From JAHJDR01 sp964609965 (GTDB taxonomy: Bacteria; UBA10199; JADGCS01): DNA of 55,978 nucleotides. Of this stretch, positions 1 through 7,289 are shown piece after piece. Position numbers and translations under genes: made by a program. The DNA lies in the NCBI GenBank assembly GCA_964609965.1, contig CAZSTS010000014.1, positions 1-55,978 of the forward strand, read 5' to 3'. Positions within the stretch are counted from its first letter, which is position 1. Each line of letters starts with the position of its first letter. The notes beneath the pieces are model-generated. The model ran no database searches and was not told the DNA's origin. It saw only the letters and a list, made by a program, of their open reading frames with translations.

Positions 1-53
1 ATCACTGGCCACTTTCCACCGTCATGAGTGGCCACTTTGGTCCGCGATATGCA
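1..53. mobile_element. Terminus of an IS21-like insertion sequence (partial)
   Basis: The stretch has two direct copies of TGGCCACTTT (5-14 and 29-38), each followed a few bases later by a CCG, spaced 24 bp apart, and ends in ...GATATGCA at 53. IS21-family ends carry multiple short repeats of this kind and finish with CA. Right after base 53 the reading frame becomes recognisable integrase sequence. The rest of the element, including its transposase genes, would lie left of the window, so the family call is inference. Confidence 0.55.
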
Positions 54-257
54 CATTATCGACTAGACCTTATTGAACACCAAATGGCCCATGCTGTCCG
101 TGATGCTACGGGTCGTGCATATAATCGTACCACGCATTTACCTGCCCGAATTGAAATGATGCAGAAATGGTCTGATTATTTGGATGAGTTAAAAGAAGGT
201 AAAGTGACTCAGGGTTTGGGTGAGGTGGTGCAGATGAAGGTGAGAGGAGTGGCGTGA
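54..257 (+). pseudogene. P4-type tyrosine integrase, C-terminal remnant
   Basis: The 67 residues after the insertion-sequence end match the extreme C-terminus of P4-family phage integrases. They include the IEHQMAH segment, then RAYNR with the catalytic tyrosine, then the MMQKWSDYLDEL helix. A full P4 integrase is about 400 residues, so the catalytic R/H/R residues and DNA-binding part are missing and the gene is dead unless completed elsewhere. An ATG at 24 lies inside the insertion-sequence end and is unlikely to be meaningful. Such integrases use tRNA or ssrA 3' ends as targets, which fits the tmRNA fragment at 8757-8776. Confidence 0.75.
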
Positions 258-275
258 AAAGGAAGGCATGAAAAC

Positions 276-884
276 ATGAAAAATATTATAAATTCTAGAA
301 ACAAACTACACATTAAATCTGAGAAGTTTACGATCGAACTTAATAATATCAAAAGTGAAAGGATAAAAAAAAATAACGACCCAAAAACTTTTGATGAATT
401 GTGGGATAGATATCAAGATTTAGGTGAAATAGGACAGATATGGTCCTCAATAAATAGAACTGAAGTTTTGATTAATTATTGTTTACAGCTTCTTTATAGA
501 GATATTGCCCTAGATATCACAGTTGATAAGGAACTAAAGAAAAAACTTAATAAAATCAAAACAAACAAATTATTTGCAGAAAAAGTTCTTCTTGGAGATA
601 AAAAAGAATTGTTTATACTGGGTTACACAAAACAATTTAATTCTGAGTGCCCTAAAGAAAAAGAACTGAAGGACTTTCATGGTTTGCGAAACATGTTTGC
701 TCACAGCATTATAAGTTATTCAAACAATCACAAGGCATATTATATCGAAGACAGAAATAAAAACACAGTTTCTAATATACCGCTGTCTTTTTTCATAGAA
801 GAAGTACAAAACAATTTGAGAATACTGTTTCCTTGGTTAAGCGATGTAGCGTCTAAGCTGTTTAAGATGTCTGTTTGGCCATGA
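276..884 (+). CDS. HEPN-like domain protein, function unknown
   Basis: This 202-residue, Lys/Asn-rich and apparently cytosolic protein has no signal peptide or membrane segment. Around residue 140 it carries RNMFAH, an R-x4-H motif in a helical context, which is the RNase signature of HEPN domains. The start is an ATG with GGAAGG upstream. It lies just after the broken integrase, in accessory DNA. HEPN proteins are common in toxin-antitoxin and phage-defence modules, but no nucleotidyltransferase partner is next to it, so a defence role is only inference. The specific family was not recognised. Confidence 0.5.
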   Translation: MKNIINSRNKLHIKSEKFTIELNNIKSERIKKNNDPKTFDELWDRYQDLGEIGQIWSSINRTEVLINYCLQLLYRDIALDITVDKELKKKLNKIKTNKLFAEKVLLGDKKELFILGYTKQFNSECPKEKELKDFHGLRNMFAHSIISYSNNHKAYYIEDRNKNTVSNIPLSFFIEEVQNNLRILFPWLSDVASKLFKMSVWP

Positions 885-957
885 AAATGAATTTTGATAA
901 TGTGGGGTTATACAAAAAACTTAGGTTGTATAATGTTTTGAAATTTGTTGTTATAAA

Positions 958-1968
958 TTATCTTGCTGATACTTTTGAATGATAAGACTTTAGCATGGGA
1001 AACTTCGGCCACAAATCAAGGTCAGGATAAAGAGCGTTCATCAATAATGTATACACTAGCTCATTGAAAAGAATTTTTGCATTGTCAGCAGCAAGTCCTT
1101 CTGTTTTAAGCTTCTTTATTGTCTCATCAAGGCTTATTAAACGAGTATGGGGCCCTACAATGTCTGGCAAAGGCTCTATAGATGGAGTGCCCGCAATAAA
1201 AGCATCATGAAAAACCCGACCCCTCATTGTCCTGTAATAATTAATTATTTTATAATACGCTTCTTTATCTTCAAAATTGCTTAGCAGCTTGTATGTTCTT
1301 TCACGAAAAGTTTTTTTATAGTGTTTGAAGCTATGTTCGTTTTTTTCATCTTGGTTTTTGCAACCATTTGGACACGAAATTGTTGATGAGCACCAATCAG
1401 CTTTTGTTAGAGCGTCTATTATAACAAAATTTAAGCTTATTTTTAAATAATGATTATTATACAAAGTTAGCCATTGATTTGGAGTATGGCGAGCTGGATT
1501 AAATAAATACAAGTTAATATAGTTTTTTAGATCATTATCTGCTTTAAGATATGTAGAAAACAATTCACATAATTTATATTTTGATTTGCTCTTAGCAGGA
1601 TGAATCTGAATTGCCACATTGTTTGGATCAAGAGATTCAGCTGAACGAGCACAGCTTGCTGCCTCGTTTCTTTCTGGCAATTCAGTTTGTAATATAGGCG
1701 GTTCATTTCCATTTTCTAAATGGGATATGGCATTGCTTTCTGCAAAAGCAAAAGACCAAAACCTAATAAATTCTTTTAAATTGTTCAGATTCATTGTTTT
1801 TGTTTTATCTGACACTTTTTCAGCATACCAAAAATAGTTTATATTTGAAGTCACAGCGCTTGTTTTGTGCTCAAGTTTGCCGCCGGGAATTAAATTAATA
1901 TTTTTATTTAGCGGGCAAGCTTCTGACAGATAATGTTGTGTTGGTATTTTGAATAGTAAATATTTCAT
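958..1968 (-). CDS. Apea-like HEPN protein, putative
   Basis: A 336-residue protein whose C-terminal third contains YYRTMRGRVFHDAF, with an R-x4-H motif as in Apea-like HEPN nucleases. A CxxGC cluster (SCPNGCKN, about residue 200) in mid-protein could bind metal. There is no signal peptide. The ATG at 1968 has an AAGG Shine-Dalgarno. The gene points away from its neighbours and is AT-rich like the rest of the island. Apea-HEPN proteins are often stand-alone anti-phage or abortive-infection factors. The domain assignment rests on the motif alone. Confidence 0.45.
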   Translation of the reverse strand: MKYLLFKIPTQHYLSEACPLNKNINLIPGGKLEHKTSAVTSNINYFWYAEKVSDKTKTMNLNNLKEFIRFWSFAFAESNAISHLENGNEPPILQTELPERNEAASCARSAESLDPNNVAIQIHPAKSKSKYKLCELFSTYLKADNDLKNYINLYLFNPARHTPNQWLTLYNNHYLKISLNFVIIDALTKADWCSSTISCPNGCKNQDEKNEHSFKHYKKTFRERTYKLLSNFEDKEAYYKIINYYRTMRGRVFHDAFIAGTPSIEPLPDIVGPHTRLISLDETIKKLKTEGLAADNAKILFNELVYTLLMNALYPDLDLWPKFPMLKSYHSKVSAR

Positions 1969-2069
1969 TGTTTGCCTTTTTCTATATATGCAGGTTTTTC
2001 AATTTATTTGACTCATAATATAGTAGCCCTCTCTTGATTTTACTCTCTTTTCTCTCCATAATATTATTC

Positions 2070-2306
2070 ATGATTGCACAAACAAATACAGTCGAATCTA
2101 TTACGCACATAGCTAGATTACTTAAGGTTTCCCGTCAAACGCTCTATAGACGGATGAAAGAAGGTCATTTCACATTTATCAATCGTGACCATGCCGGAAA
2201 AGCATGGGTTAATATAACTGCATTAGAACTTTTCAAAATGCATTGGTGCAAAGGCCTGCATCTCAATAAACGTAAAAGTACTAAAAGTGTCACAACTTCA
2301 GATTAG
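2070..2306 (+). CDS. Small helix-turn-helix protein
   Basis: The 78-residue protein starts at the ATG at 2070. An upstream TTG at 2034 would add an implausible hydrophobic leader. The motif IARLLKVSRQTLYRRMKEG is a helix-turn-helix of the resolvase/Hin type and is followed by a wing-like GKAWVNITALELF segment, so this is probably a DNA-binding regulator or excisionase-like protein. It stands alone on its strand and an imperfect 24-bp palindrome lies 70 bp downstream. Its targets are unknown. Confidence 0.6.
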   Translation: MIAQTNTVESITHIARLLKVSRQTLYRRMKEGHFTFINRDHAGKAWVNITALELFKMHWCKGLHLNKRKSTKSVTTSD

Positions 2307-2376
2307 CTGTTTGTATATTCAGTTTCTAACAACATGCTTTTCTTAACATCTTTAATGTAAAATTAGTTTGTACAAA

Positions 2377-2400
2377 TCTCAAAATGATATCGTTTTGAGA
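2377..2400. repeat. 24-bp near-perfect palindrome
   Basis: TCTCAAAA and TTTTGAGA arms flank a GATATC core; only one symmetric pair is mismatched. It lies between two convergent HTH genes. No T-run follows on either strand, so it looks more like a protein-binding site than a terminator. The rest of 2307-2492 shows nothing recognisable. Confidence 0.5.
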
Positions 2401-2492
2401 CATGGGATCTAAATTTGATGTGTGTCTTCTGAGCTGGGTTACAATGGAAAATGTAAGTCCATATTGACCAAGTGGTGGGGGTGGGGGTTCAG

Positions 2493-2702
2493 TTATGGAA
2501 GCAAATCACTTGCTTTGCATTTGAATGCCTTAGCTATTTTGTAAAGCATCTTGATTGTTGTGTTTGTAGTTCCTGATTCAATTTTTTGATAATGTTTCAC
2601 GCTTACACCGTGATCATCTAGGTCCTCTTGAGTTAGTCCTGCCTGTAGTCTTTGGGCTCGTATATTGCGCCCTACTTTAGTAAGAACTTTATCCTTTTTC
2701 AT
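2493..2702 (-). CDS. XRE-family transcriptional regulator
   Basis: A 69-residue Cro/C1-type HTH protein: GRNIRAQRLQAGLTQEDL gives helices 1-2, GVSVKHYQKIESG the recognition helix, and the tail MLYKIAKAFKCKASDLLP is typical of single-domain XRE repressors. It is divergent from the Sel1-repeat gene at 2775. Two operator-like inverted repeats sharing AACACCTCA lie in the intervening region, so self-repression and control of the Sel1 gene are likely. Confidence 0.85.
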   Translation of the reverse strand: MKKDKVLTKVGRNIRAQRLQAGLTQEDLDDHGVSVKHYQKIESGTTNTTIKMLYKIAKAFKCKASDLLP

Positions 2703-2705
2703 CTA

Positions 2706-2769
2706 ACACCTCAAATATAAGGTGTCTTGTAAGCTGTATTGACTAATTCTAACACCTCACATATGAGGT
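2706..2769. promoter_or_regulatory. Paired operator sites between divergent genes
   Basis: Two inverted repeats share the 9-mer AACACCTCA: ACACCT-N8-AGGTGT at 2706-2725 and ACCTCA-CATA-TGAGGT at 2754-2769. The first sits just upstream of the XRE start. The second contains the GAGG Shine-Dalgarno of the Sel1 gene, so bound repressor would mask both promoter and ribosome site. The binding protein is presumably the XRE protein at 2493-2702. Confidence 0.55.
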
Positions 2770-2774
2770 TTTTT

Positions 2775-3449
2775 ATGAGCGGGCTACGGTTTTTTATATT
2801 GTCTATTCTCTTTTTTCTTTGCATTTCAGCTGTTTTTTCATCTCCAGCATATTCAAAAAACAAAGACTTGATCGATAAAGAATTCAAAGAAATGGAACGA
2901 TTTTACAATAACGATGCACATATTCAGTATCTAATTAGCTACTGCTATTATCATGGTAAATGTGGCGCCTATAAGAACTATAGCTTAGGTGCTTACTATT
3001 TAAAAAAATCTGCGAAAAAACACGGCTTATCTCAATATATTCTTGGTGTATCCTATAAGAAAGGCCTTTTTGGTATAACAAAAAATGGTAAGCTAGCCAT
3101 AAAGTATCTGAAAAAATCTGCCAGACAAAATATTAAAGAGCCTATCCAAATCCTGAGTGTTATCTATTCCGAGGGCCTTTTAGGCGTAAAGCCAAACAAA
3201 TATAAAGCTCAATATTGGACTAATAAATTACGAGCAGCAATTCCTGCTAAAGATTATGAATATGTGAGAAAGCCTTCCTTTGCTGAAGTGTTCTCGGGTG
3301 TTTATAGAATGCTTGGTTCAGGCTCTAACTCAAATAATTCAAAGTCAATACAAGTAGGCCCACTGCTAGAAATAGAACCTAACGCATATGGTCTGGGAGT
3401 ACATTCTGATCAGTATGGCAGGCCTGTAAAAGTAGTTCCTGCATATTAA
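2775..3449 (+). CDS. Sel1-repeat exported protein
   Basis: The ATG at 2775 is preferred because GAGG lies 6 bp upstream; an in-frame TTG at 2739 and ATG at 2763 lie inside the operator region. The 224-residue product begins with a hydrophobic signal peptide (LRFFILSILFFLCISAVFS) and then at least three Sel1-like repeats of about 36 residues with the AxYYLKKSAKK pattern. Sel1 repeats make alpha-solenoid protein-binding surfaces, so this is probably a periplasmic or secreted adaptor. A small Cys-rich protein follows 20 bp later, suggesting an operon. Confidence 0.75.
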   Translation: MSGLRFFILSILFFLCISAVFSSPAYSKNKDLIDKEFKEMERFYNNDAHIQYLISYCYYHGKCGAYKNYSLGAYYLKKSAKKHGLSQYILGVSYKKGLFGITKNGKLAIKYLKKSARQNIKEPIQILSVIYSEGLLGVKPNKYKAQYWTNKLRAAIPAKDYEYVRKPSFAEVFSGVYRMLGSGSNSNNSKSIQVGPLLEIEPNAYGLGVHSDQYGRPVKVVPAY

Positions 3450-3469
3450 CAATCAATGGATTGGGTGTT

Positions 3470-3766
3470 ATGAAAACAAATAATATTTTACCATTAATAG
3501 TAATTTTTATTTTAATTGCTCTTATCAATTGTGATTGGATTCAAAGAAAAATAAGCCCTACATGGATGGGAACATATTATCCACATGGAAGGCCTTATAG
3601 CGAGAAGACATGGGTTAACAAACATGGCTTTGAATCTCTTGAGGCCTGTCAAGCGTGGGCTAAAGAAATGATGGTCAATCCAACTGATGAATATGAATGT
3701 GGCAAGAACTGTTATGAGGATCAACCAGGCTTGTACTTATGTGAAAGCACAACTCAATGGCAGTAA
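3470..3766 (+). CDS. Small Cys-rich exported protein or lipoprotein
   Basis: The 98-residue protein starts at the ATG at 3470. It has an N-terminal hydrophobic segment (ILPLIVIFILIALINC) ending in a cysteine that could serve as a weak lipobox. The mature part holds four further cysteines (EACQAW, YECGKNCYED, LYLCES), likely disulfide-bonded in the periplasm. It directly follows the Sel1-repeat gene and is probably co-transcribed. No family was recognised. It could be a partner of the Sel1 protein; that is inference. Confidence 0.6.
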   Translation: MKTNNILPLIVIFILIALINCDWIQRKISPTWMGTYYPHGRPYSEKTWVNKHGFESLEACQAWAKEMMVNPTDEYECGKNCYEDQPGLYLCESTTQWQ

Positions 3767-3813
3767 TTTATTGTCCCACAAACAAATGTTTTTGGCCACA
3801 CCACCCCTATAAC

Positions 3814-4443
3814 TCAAATCATTTGGTTTTCTATCGCCATTTCTTCATGGGGTTTTTGAGACAAGCTCTTTTGAAGGGCTCGGGCCAATGTGGCTCGTTT
3901 GATTCCCATTCGTTGTGAGATCTCTCTAATTGTAAAGCCTGAAGCTTTTAGAGTTAATGCCTGAGCGATGTTTACCTGCTTTCTAGGGCGCCCTAAAGCC
4001 TTTCCCTTGGCCTTAGCTCTCTCTAGTCCTGCTTTCACCCTTTCTTGGATCCTTGTACGCTCCTGTTGAGCCACCCAAGCAAACACAGATAATAAAAGAT
4101 CAGAAATTGGACCAGAAGTATCTAACCAAGGCTCCTGGTGACTCATAACCTTGATGCCCTTTGACTTAAGAGTCTCTAGATAGCTTGTCATACGAGCTAT
4201 CCCCTGTCTAGAAAGACGATCAAGAGCCCAAACAATCAAAACATCAAATTCATTTCTATGAGCGCTTTCAAAGAGATTTTTGAGAGCCTCACGATTATTA
4301 GAGTTGCCAGAAGCCTCATCAACAAACTCATGAACTATTGTGCCGCCGAGTCTTTTCGACCATTTCCTAAGTGGTGTTAACTGGTTTTCAATATGTTGAG
4401 ACCCATCCTTTTTGGAAACTCTGCAATAAATTGCTACTTTCAT
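3814..4443 (-). CDS. Serine recombinase (resolvase/invertase family)
   Basis: A 209-residue small serine recombinase. The catalytic domain begins MKVAIYCRVS with the nucleophilic serine at 10. It continues with FVDEASGNSNNREALKNL, the ALDRLSRQG motif carrying conserved arginines, and a long E helix (QERTRIQERVKAGLERAKAKG). The C-terminal HTH (FTIREISQRMGIKRATLARAL) binds DNA. Length matches the family. It likely acts as a resolvase or invertase of the island. Its promoter overlaps an inverted repeat of the kind that also covers the start of the divergent HTH gene at 4527. Confidence 0.9.
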   Translation of the reverse strand: MKVAIYCRVSKKDGSQHIENQLTPLRKWSKRLGGTIVHEFVDEASGNSNNREALKNLFESAHRNEFDVLIVWALDRLSRQGIARMTSYLETLKSKGIKVMSHQEPWLDTSGPISDLLLSVFAWVAQQERTRIQERVKAGLERAKAKGKALGRPRKQVNIAQALTLKASGFTIREISQRMGIKRATLARALQKSLSQKPHEEMAIENQMI

Positions 4444-4455
4444 GAAAGCCTCTCG

Positions 4456-4528
4456 TATTAACTTTTAGTTAATATCTAAATGCCTGTTTGACAAATGTCA
4501 ACATATAATATTAACCGATTGTTAATAT
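4456..4528. promoter_or_regulatory. Divergent promoter with paired TTAAC operators
   Basis: On the minus strand TTGACA (complement of 4496-4501), a 17-bp spacer and TAGATA (complement of 4473-4478) form a good sigma70 promoter for the recombinase. Inverted repeat TATTAACT-TTT-AGTTAATA (4456-4474) overlaps its -10, and ATATTAAC-N5-GTTAATAT (4508-4528) overlaps the ATG of the HTH gene at 4527. A TATAAT at 4504-4509 may serve the plus strand, giving an almost leaderless mRNA. The palindrome TTGACAAATGTCAA (4488-4501) lies between. Confidence 0.6.
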
Positions 4529-4730
4529 GCCAATATATTGTAAGCTAGACAAACTTCTTAAAGATAGAGACATGACTTACCAGGCGCTATCGAAAAAAGT
4601 TAAAGTGAGTTATGTTGCTTTGTGGAAACTGGCAAGCAACAAAGGCTTCGCATCACGAACCTTGATTGAAAAAATATGTAAAGTTCTTAAATGTGATGTT
4701 GGTGATTTGTTTAGCTTGCGCAAAAAATGA
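4527..4730 (+). CDS. YozG-like XRE-family HTH protein
   Basis: A 67-residue protein with a compact Cro/C1 HTH: YQALSKKVKVSYVALWKLASNKG, then the C-terminal LIEKICKVLKCDVGDLF typical of YozG/Cro-type regulators. The ATG at 4527 has no Shine-Dalgarno and lies in the right arm of an inverted repeat, so translation may be leaderless and self-repressed. It is divergent from the serine recombinase and the two probably share the TTAAC operators. From 4731 to 4911 no gene is visible, only AT-rich DNA with a short AGCGCT inverted repeat. Confidence 0.8.
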   Translation: MPIYCKLDKLLKDRDMTYQALSKKVKVSYVALWKLASNKGFASRTLIEKICKVLKCDVGDLFSLRKK

Positions 4731-4911
4731 ATTCTTAGCGCTGCCCAAAAGCGCTCCTAGGCAAAAAAATTCACACCACATTGTTTTGCCACAGATAACT
4801 AGCCGTTTTTAAACACAAACATGGTTTTTTATACTATAAATGACGTTGTGTTTTACATAACAAAAAGCCAGACATTTTTTGTATGTGTTTTTGAGATGTA
4901 AAAAATTATTA

Positions 4912-4939
4912 TTGTTTTCTTCAAAAAAATCCATATAAT
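4912..4939 (+). promoter_or_regulatory. Putative sigma70 promoter of the XRE/DUF3987 operon leader
   Basis: TTGTTT (4912-4917), a 16-bp spacer and a perfect TATAAT (4934-4939) predict transcription from about 4946, giving a leader of nearly 200 nt before the ATG at 5142. Confidence 0.5.
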
Positions 4940-4945
4940 TTTAAA

Positions 4946-5125
4946 CAAATTTAAATACTGCGCTCAGCGCAGAGAGGTCTTAGGAAAAATCAAAACGCTA
5001 TCTGGATTCGCAACCGGAAATTTAGGCCAACCTGATTCTGTCCTTTAGACATCGTACATTGTAACCCGATTTGTAGTATAAAATGGAGGGATTTCTTCAT
5101 TTATACTTTGAATCGGGTTTTTTTT
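4946..5125 (+). ncRNA. Structured leader or small RNA ending in a terminator
   Basis: Downstream of the promoter come a CTGCGC-TCA-GCGCAG hairpin, an unpaired-looking AGGTCTTAGG...TTAGGCC region, and a strong terminal hairpin. No ORF of note is present. Because transcription from this promoter would stop before the XRE/DUF3987 operon, the segment may be an attenuator or a stand-alone RNA. Satellite phage P4 uses a small immunity RNA and leader termination to silence its primase operon; the resemblance in layout is inference and no sequence similarity is claimed. Confidence 0.4.
5063..5125 (+). terminator. Strong intrinsic terminator or attenuator
   Basis: AACCCGATT (5063-5071) pairs with AATCGGGTT (5111-5119), and inside that AGTATAAAATG pairs with CATTTATACT with one bulge. 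A run of eight T follows. It ends 16 bp before the start codon at 5142, with the AAAGGAG Shine-Dalgarno after it, so readthrough is needed for operon expression from the upstream promoter. Confidence 0.75.
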
Positions 5126-5141
5126 GGCAAAAGGAGTCAAT

Positions 5142-5342
5142 ATGCAAATAGGAGACAAGGTTAAGAAAAAACGAACAAAACTTGGAATGCGCAACTATCA
5201 ACTAGCAAAGAAACTTGGGATATCATCATCATATCTATCCCTCATAGAAAATGGCTTAAAACCAACAGGACCAACCAAAATTGTTTTAGAACGCTTTATT
5301 AACGAAACAACACAAAAACACGTAAAGCAGGTAAAAAAATGA
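5142..5342 (+). CDS. XRE-family HTH regulator
   Basis: The ATG at 5142 follows AAAGGAG at good spacing. The 66-residue product is a single Cro/C1 HTH: VKKKRTKLGMRNYQLAKKLGISSSYLSLIENG is the canonical helix 1-4 pattern. It is the first gene of a tight operon, since its TGA overlaps the ATG of the next gene. The terminator hairpin just upstream suggests expression is gated. It is probably the island's copy or immunity regulator, by position. Confidence 0.8.
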   Translation: MQIGDKVKKKRTKLGMRNYQLAKKLGISSSYLSLIENGLKPTGPTKIVLERFINETTQKHVKQVKK

Positions 5343-5632
5343 TAGTTAATAACGCCCAAAAACAGCTTTACATACTTCTGATCCAAGAAAAAATCGATTC
5401 TGAGGATTTTTGGTATAAAGAAATGAATGAACTTGTAACAGAATTCTACAGAAAATGTACTGAATCAACTTTGAAACTACTCAATAGTGGCCTTATTACT
5501 GAGTCGGAATTTGATGCAGAAATTGATGAATATGAATCCATCGTAAGCCCCCTAGAAAACCGGGAGCAAGAATGGCAAAATGAGAAAAAAATATTGCTGG
5601 TGCTAATGCAAACACTGAGGAAACCTACATGA
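5339..5632 (+). CDS. Small alpha-helical protein, unknown
   Basis: A 97-residue protein predicted to be mostly helical and acidic (IDSEDFWYKEMNELVTEFYRK, ESEFDAEIDEYESIVSPLENREQEW), with no signal peptide or recognised domain. It overlaps the XRE gene by four bases and the DUF3987 gene by four bases, so translation of all three is coupled. The tight coupling suggests it works with the DUF3987 ATPase. The family is unknown. Confidence 0.65.
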   Translation: MIVNNAQKQLYILLIQEKIDSEDFWYKEMNELVTEFYRKCTESTLKLLNSGLITESEFDAEIDEYESIVSPLENREQEWQNEKKILLVLMQTLRKPT

Positions 5633-6933
5633 ACGCATGGAATAACATTAATTTTAAAGAGCTTGTTGAATCTGGTAACAGCAAAGGTTCTGTATATACA
5701 TTGCCTAATAAAAACACCCTATCCACTAGACCAGTAGAAACAAAACCCAAAACAAATAAGTTAGAAACTTTAGTATCAGCTGCTTTCCCACAAGAAGGCT
5801 GGATCAAAGATTATTGGGAATTTATTAAAGACTCGACTGATGCACCAGACATAAATCATCTCATTGCCGCACTGGTAGGCATTTCCACTGTCGTGGGCAA
5901 GTCAGTTTATTTCTGCTCTGGTGATGATATTATATATCCCAATCTTTATGTTTGCTTAATAGGCCCATCGTCAACCAGTCGAAAAACAACAACCATTAAA
6001 CCTATCAACAAGATACTCTGGCGTATTAATCCTAAATACCTCTGTGCAGATTCTGGTACACCTGAAGGATTCCTAGATGAGTTGAATGAAAAGAGACAAG
6101 CTCTTTTGATCAAACATGAATTTGGTGCTTTTTTGAGCGCTTCATCAAAAATCAAATACCTAACTGAATGGAAACCTCTTTTAACAGAGCTTTACGATTG
6201 TCCACAAATATATACACGCAAGATACGTCAAAACGAGTTCAGCATAACTGAGCCATTTATTAATTTATTTGGGGCTACAACTGTTGACTGGTTTAAATCA
6301 AAACCTGAAGATTTTGGGTCAGGCTTTCTAGCCAGAATACTTTTCATACCTCCTGATAAGCCTAAGCTGGCTATAGCACTGCCTCCGAAAACTGATACAG
6401 ATAAGCGCAACTGGCTCGCTGAAAAGCTAGTAATGTTAAGAAGGGATGATAAATGTGAAATGGAAATGGCTCCAGAAGCTTTAAAAACCTACCTGATGTG
6501 GTTTGAAGAAAACCAAGCAGACAAGAAACAACTATTATCAATTAACCCTTTATTAATTCCATGGTGTGAGCGTTTAAATACATATTTCTTTAAACTCAGC
6601 ATGCTCTATGAACTGTCTATTAACCCAAGAGCAAATAAAATAACAAAAGCTGGGGCTGTGCCTGCATATTGGTTCTTAACACATATAAAAAAATCTATGA
6701 AAAACCTTGTAGATCAAAGCATTTCATTCTCAAGAGTAGATCATCTAGAAAAGATAATTGTTGAGACTATAGGCAAACGACCTGGATGTTCTTGGAGTGA
6801 ACTAACAAACCATGCCCACTTATCTAGGCATGGTTTTAAGGCTAGAGAAGCTAAAGAAACTTGTGATGATTTAGAAGACAAAGAATTTATCGTAAAACAA
6901 GAAGGACGGTTTTTTATTAGAAAACCGGCTTAA
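5629..6933 (+). CDS. DUF3987 (YfjI-like) ATPase, satellite replication-type protein
   Basis: A 434-residue protein with the layout of DUF3987 proteins. A short N-terminal region is followed by AAFPQEGWIKDYWEF, a P-loop of the RK type (GPSSTSRKTTT, about residue 111), an acidic KHEFGAFLS strand acting as Walker B, and a YDCPQIYTRKIR segment. The C-terminal 80 residues form a winged-helix-like module (GCSWSELTNHAHLSRHGFKAREAKETCDDL). Such proteins sit in phage satellites and integrative elements, often in the primase/helicase position. It is the last gene of the XRE operon, and iteron-like repeats overlap its stop codon. A replicative role is inference. Confidence 0.75.
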   Translation: MNAWNNINFKELVESGNSKGSVYTLPNKNTLSTRPVETKPKTNKLETLVSAAFPQEGWIKDYWEFIKDSTDAPDINHLIAALVGISTVVGKSVYFCSGDDIIYPNLYVCLIGPSSTSRKTTTIKPINKILWRINPKYLCADSGTPEGFLDELNEKRQALLIKHEFGAFLSASSKIKYLTEWKPLLTELYDCPQIYTRKIRQNEFSITEPFINLFGATTVDWFKSKPEDFGSGFLARILFIPPDKPKLAIALPPKTDTDKRNWLAEKLVMLRRDDKCEMEMAPEALKTYLMWFEENQADKKQLLSINPLLIPWCERLNTYFFKLSMLYELSINPRANKITKAGAVPAYWFLTHIKKSMKNLVDQSISFSRVDHLEKIIVETIGKRPGCSWSELTNHAHLSRHGFKAREAKETCDDLEDKEFIVKQEGRFFIRKPA

Positions 6934-7023
6934 TGGCTTAAAGATTTAATCTAACGATGACGACCAATATAATTACAATATATTGCAACATCGTAGTGAT
7001 TAAGCCATTTAAGCCTTTAAGCA
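6927..7023. repeat. Iteron-like GGCTTAA array with nested palindromes
   Basis: GGCTTAA occurs at 6927 and 6935, and its complement TTAAGCC at 7000 and 7009 with TTAAGCA at 7017, spaced 8-9 bp within each half. Between them lie nested inverted repeats: AATGGCTTAA (6932-6941) with TTAAGCCATT (7000-7009), and ACGATG (6954-6959) with CATCGT (6989-6994). The cluster sits between the DUF3987 gene and alpA, so it could be a satellite origin, an AlpA operator, or both. Confidence 0.6.
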
Positions 7024-7040
7024 ACTAAAGGAATATAATT

Positions 7041-7277
7041 ATGACTAGGATATTAAGATTGCCAGATGTTATTAAAATTACAGGTCTCAGTCGTAGCTCA
7101 ATTTATAATTATATTGATCTTGGCTTGTTTCCGAAACCAATCAAACTCGGTAAGCGGGCTGTAGGATGGCCTGCAAATGAGATAAGCTCTGTGAATAAGG
7201 CAAGAATTGAAGGAAAAAATAATGATAAAATTTATGATGTTGTTAAACACCTTGAAGAACAAAGGCATTCAAAATAA
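7041..7277 (+). CDS. alpA: AlpA-family regulator / excisionase-like protein
   Basis: A 78-residue protein. MTRILRLPDVIKITGLSRSSIYNYIDLGLFPKPIKLGKRAVGWPANEI is the complete AlpA winged-HTH signature. AlpA of the E. coli ssrA-inserted prophage CP4-57 activates excision, and AlpA genes accompany P4-type integrases. An AAAGGA Shine-Dalgarno precedes the ATG. The upstream iteron/palindrome cluster is its likely binding site. Together with the integrase remnant and the tmRNA end at 8757 it supports a CP4-57-like island. Confidence 0.9.
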   Translation: MTRILRLPDVIKITGLSRSSIYNYIDLGLFPKPIKLGKRAVGWPANEISSVNKARIEGKNNDKIYDVVKHLEEQRHSK

Positions 7278-7289
7278 GTAATAGCAAAC

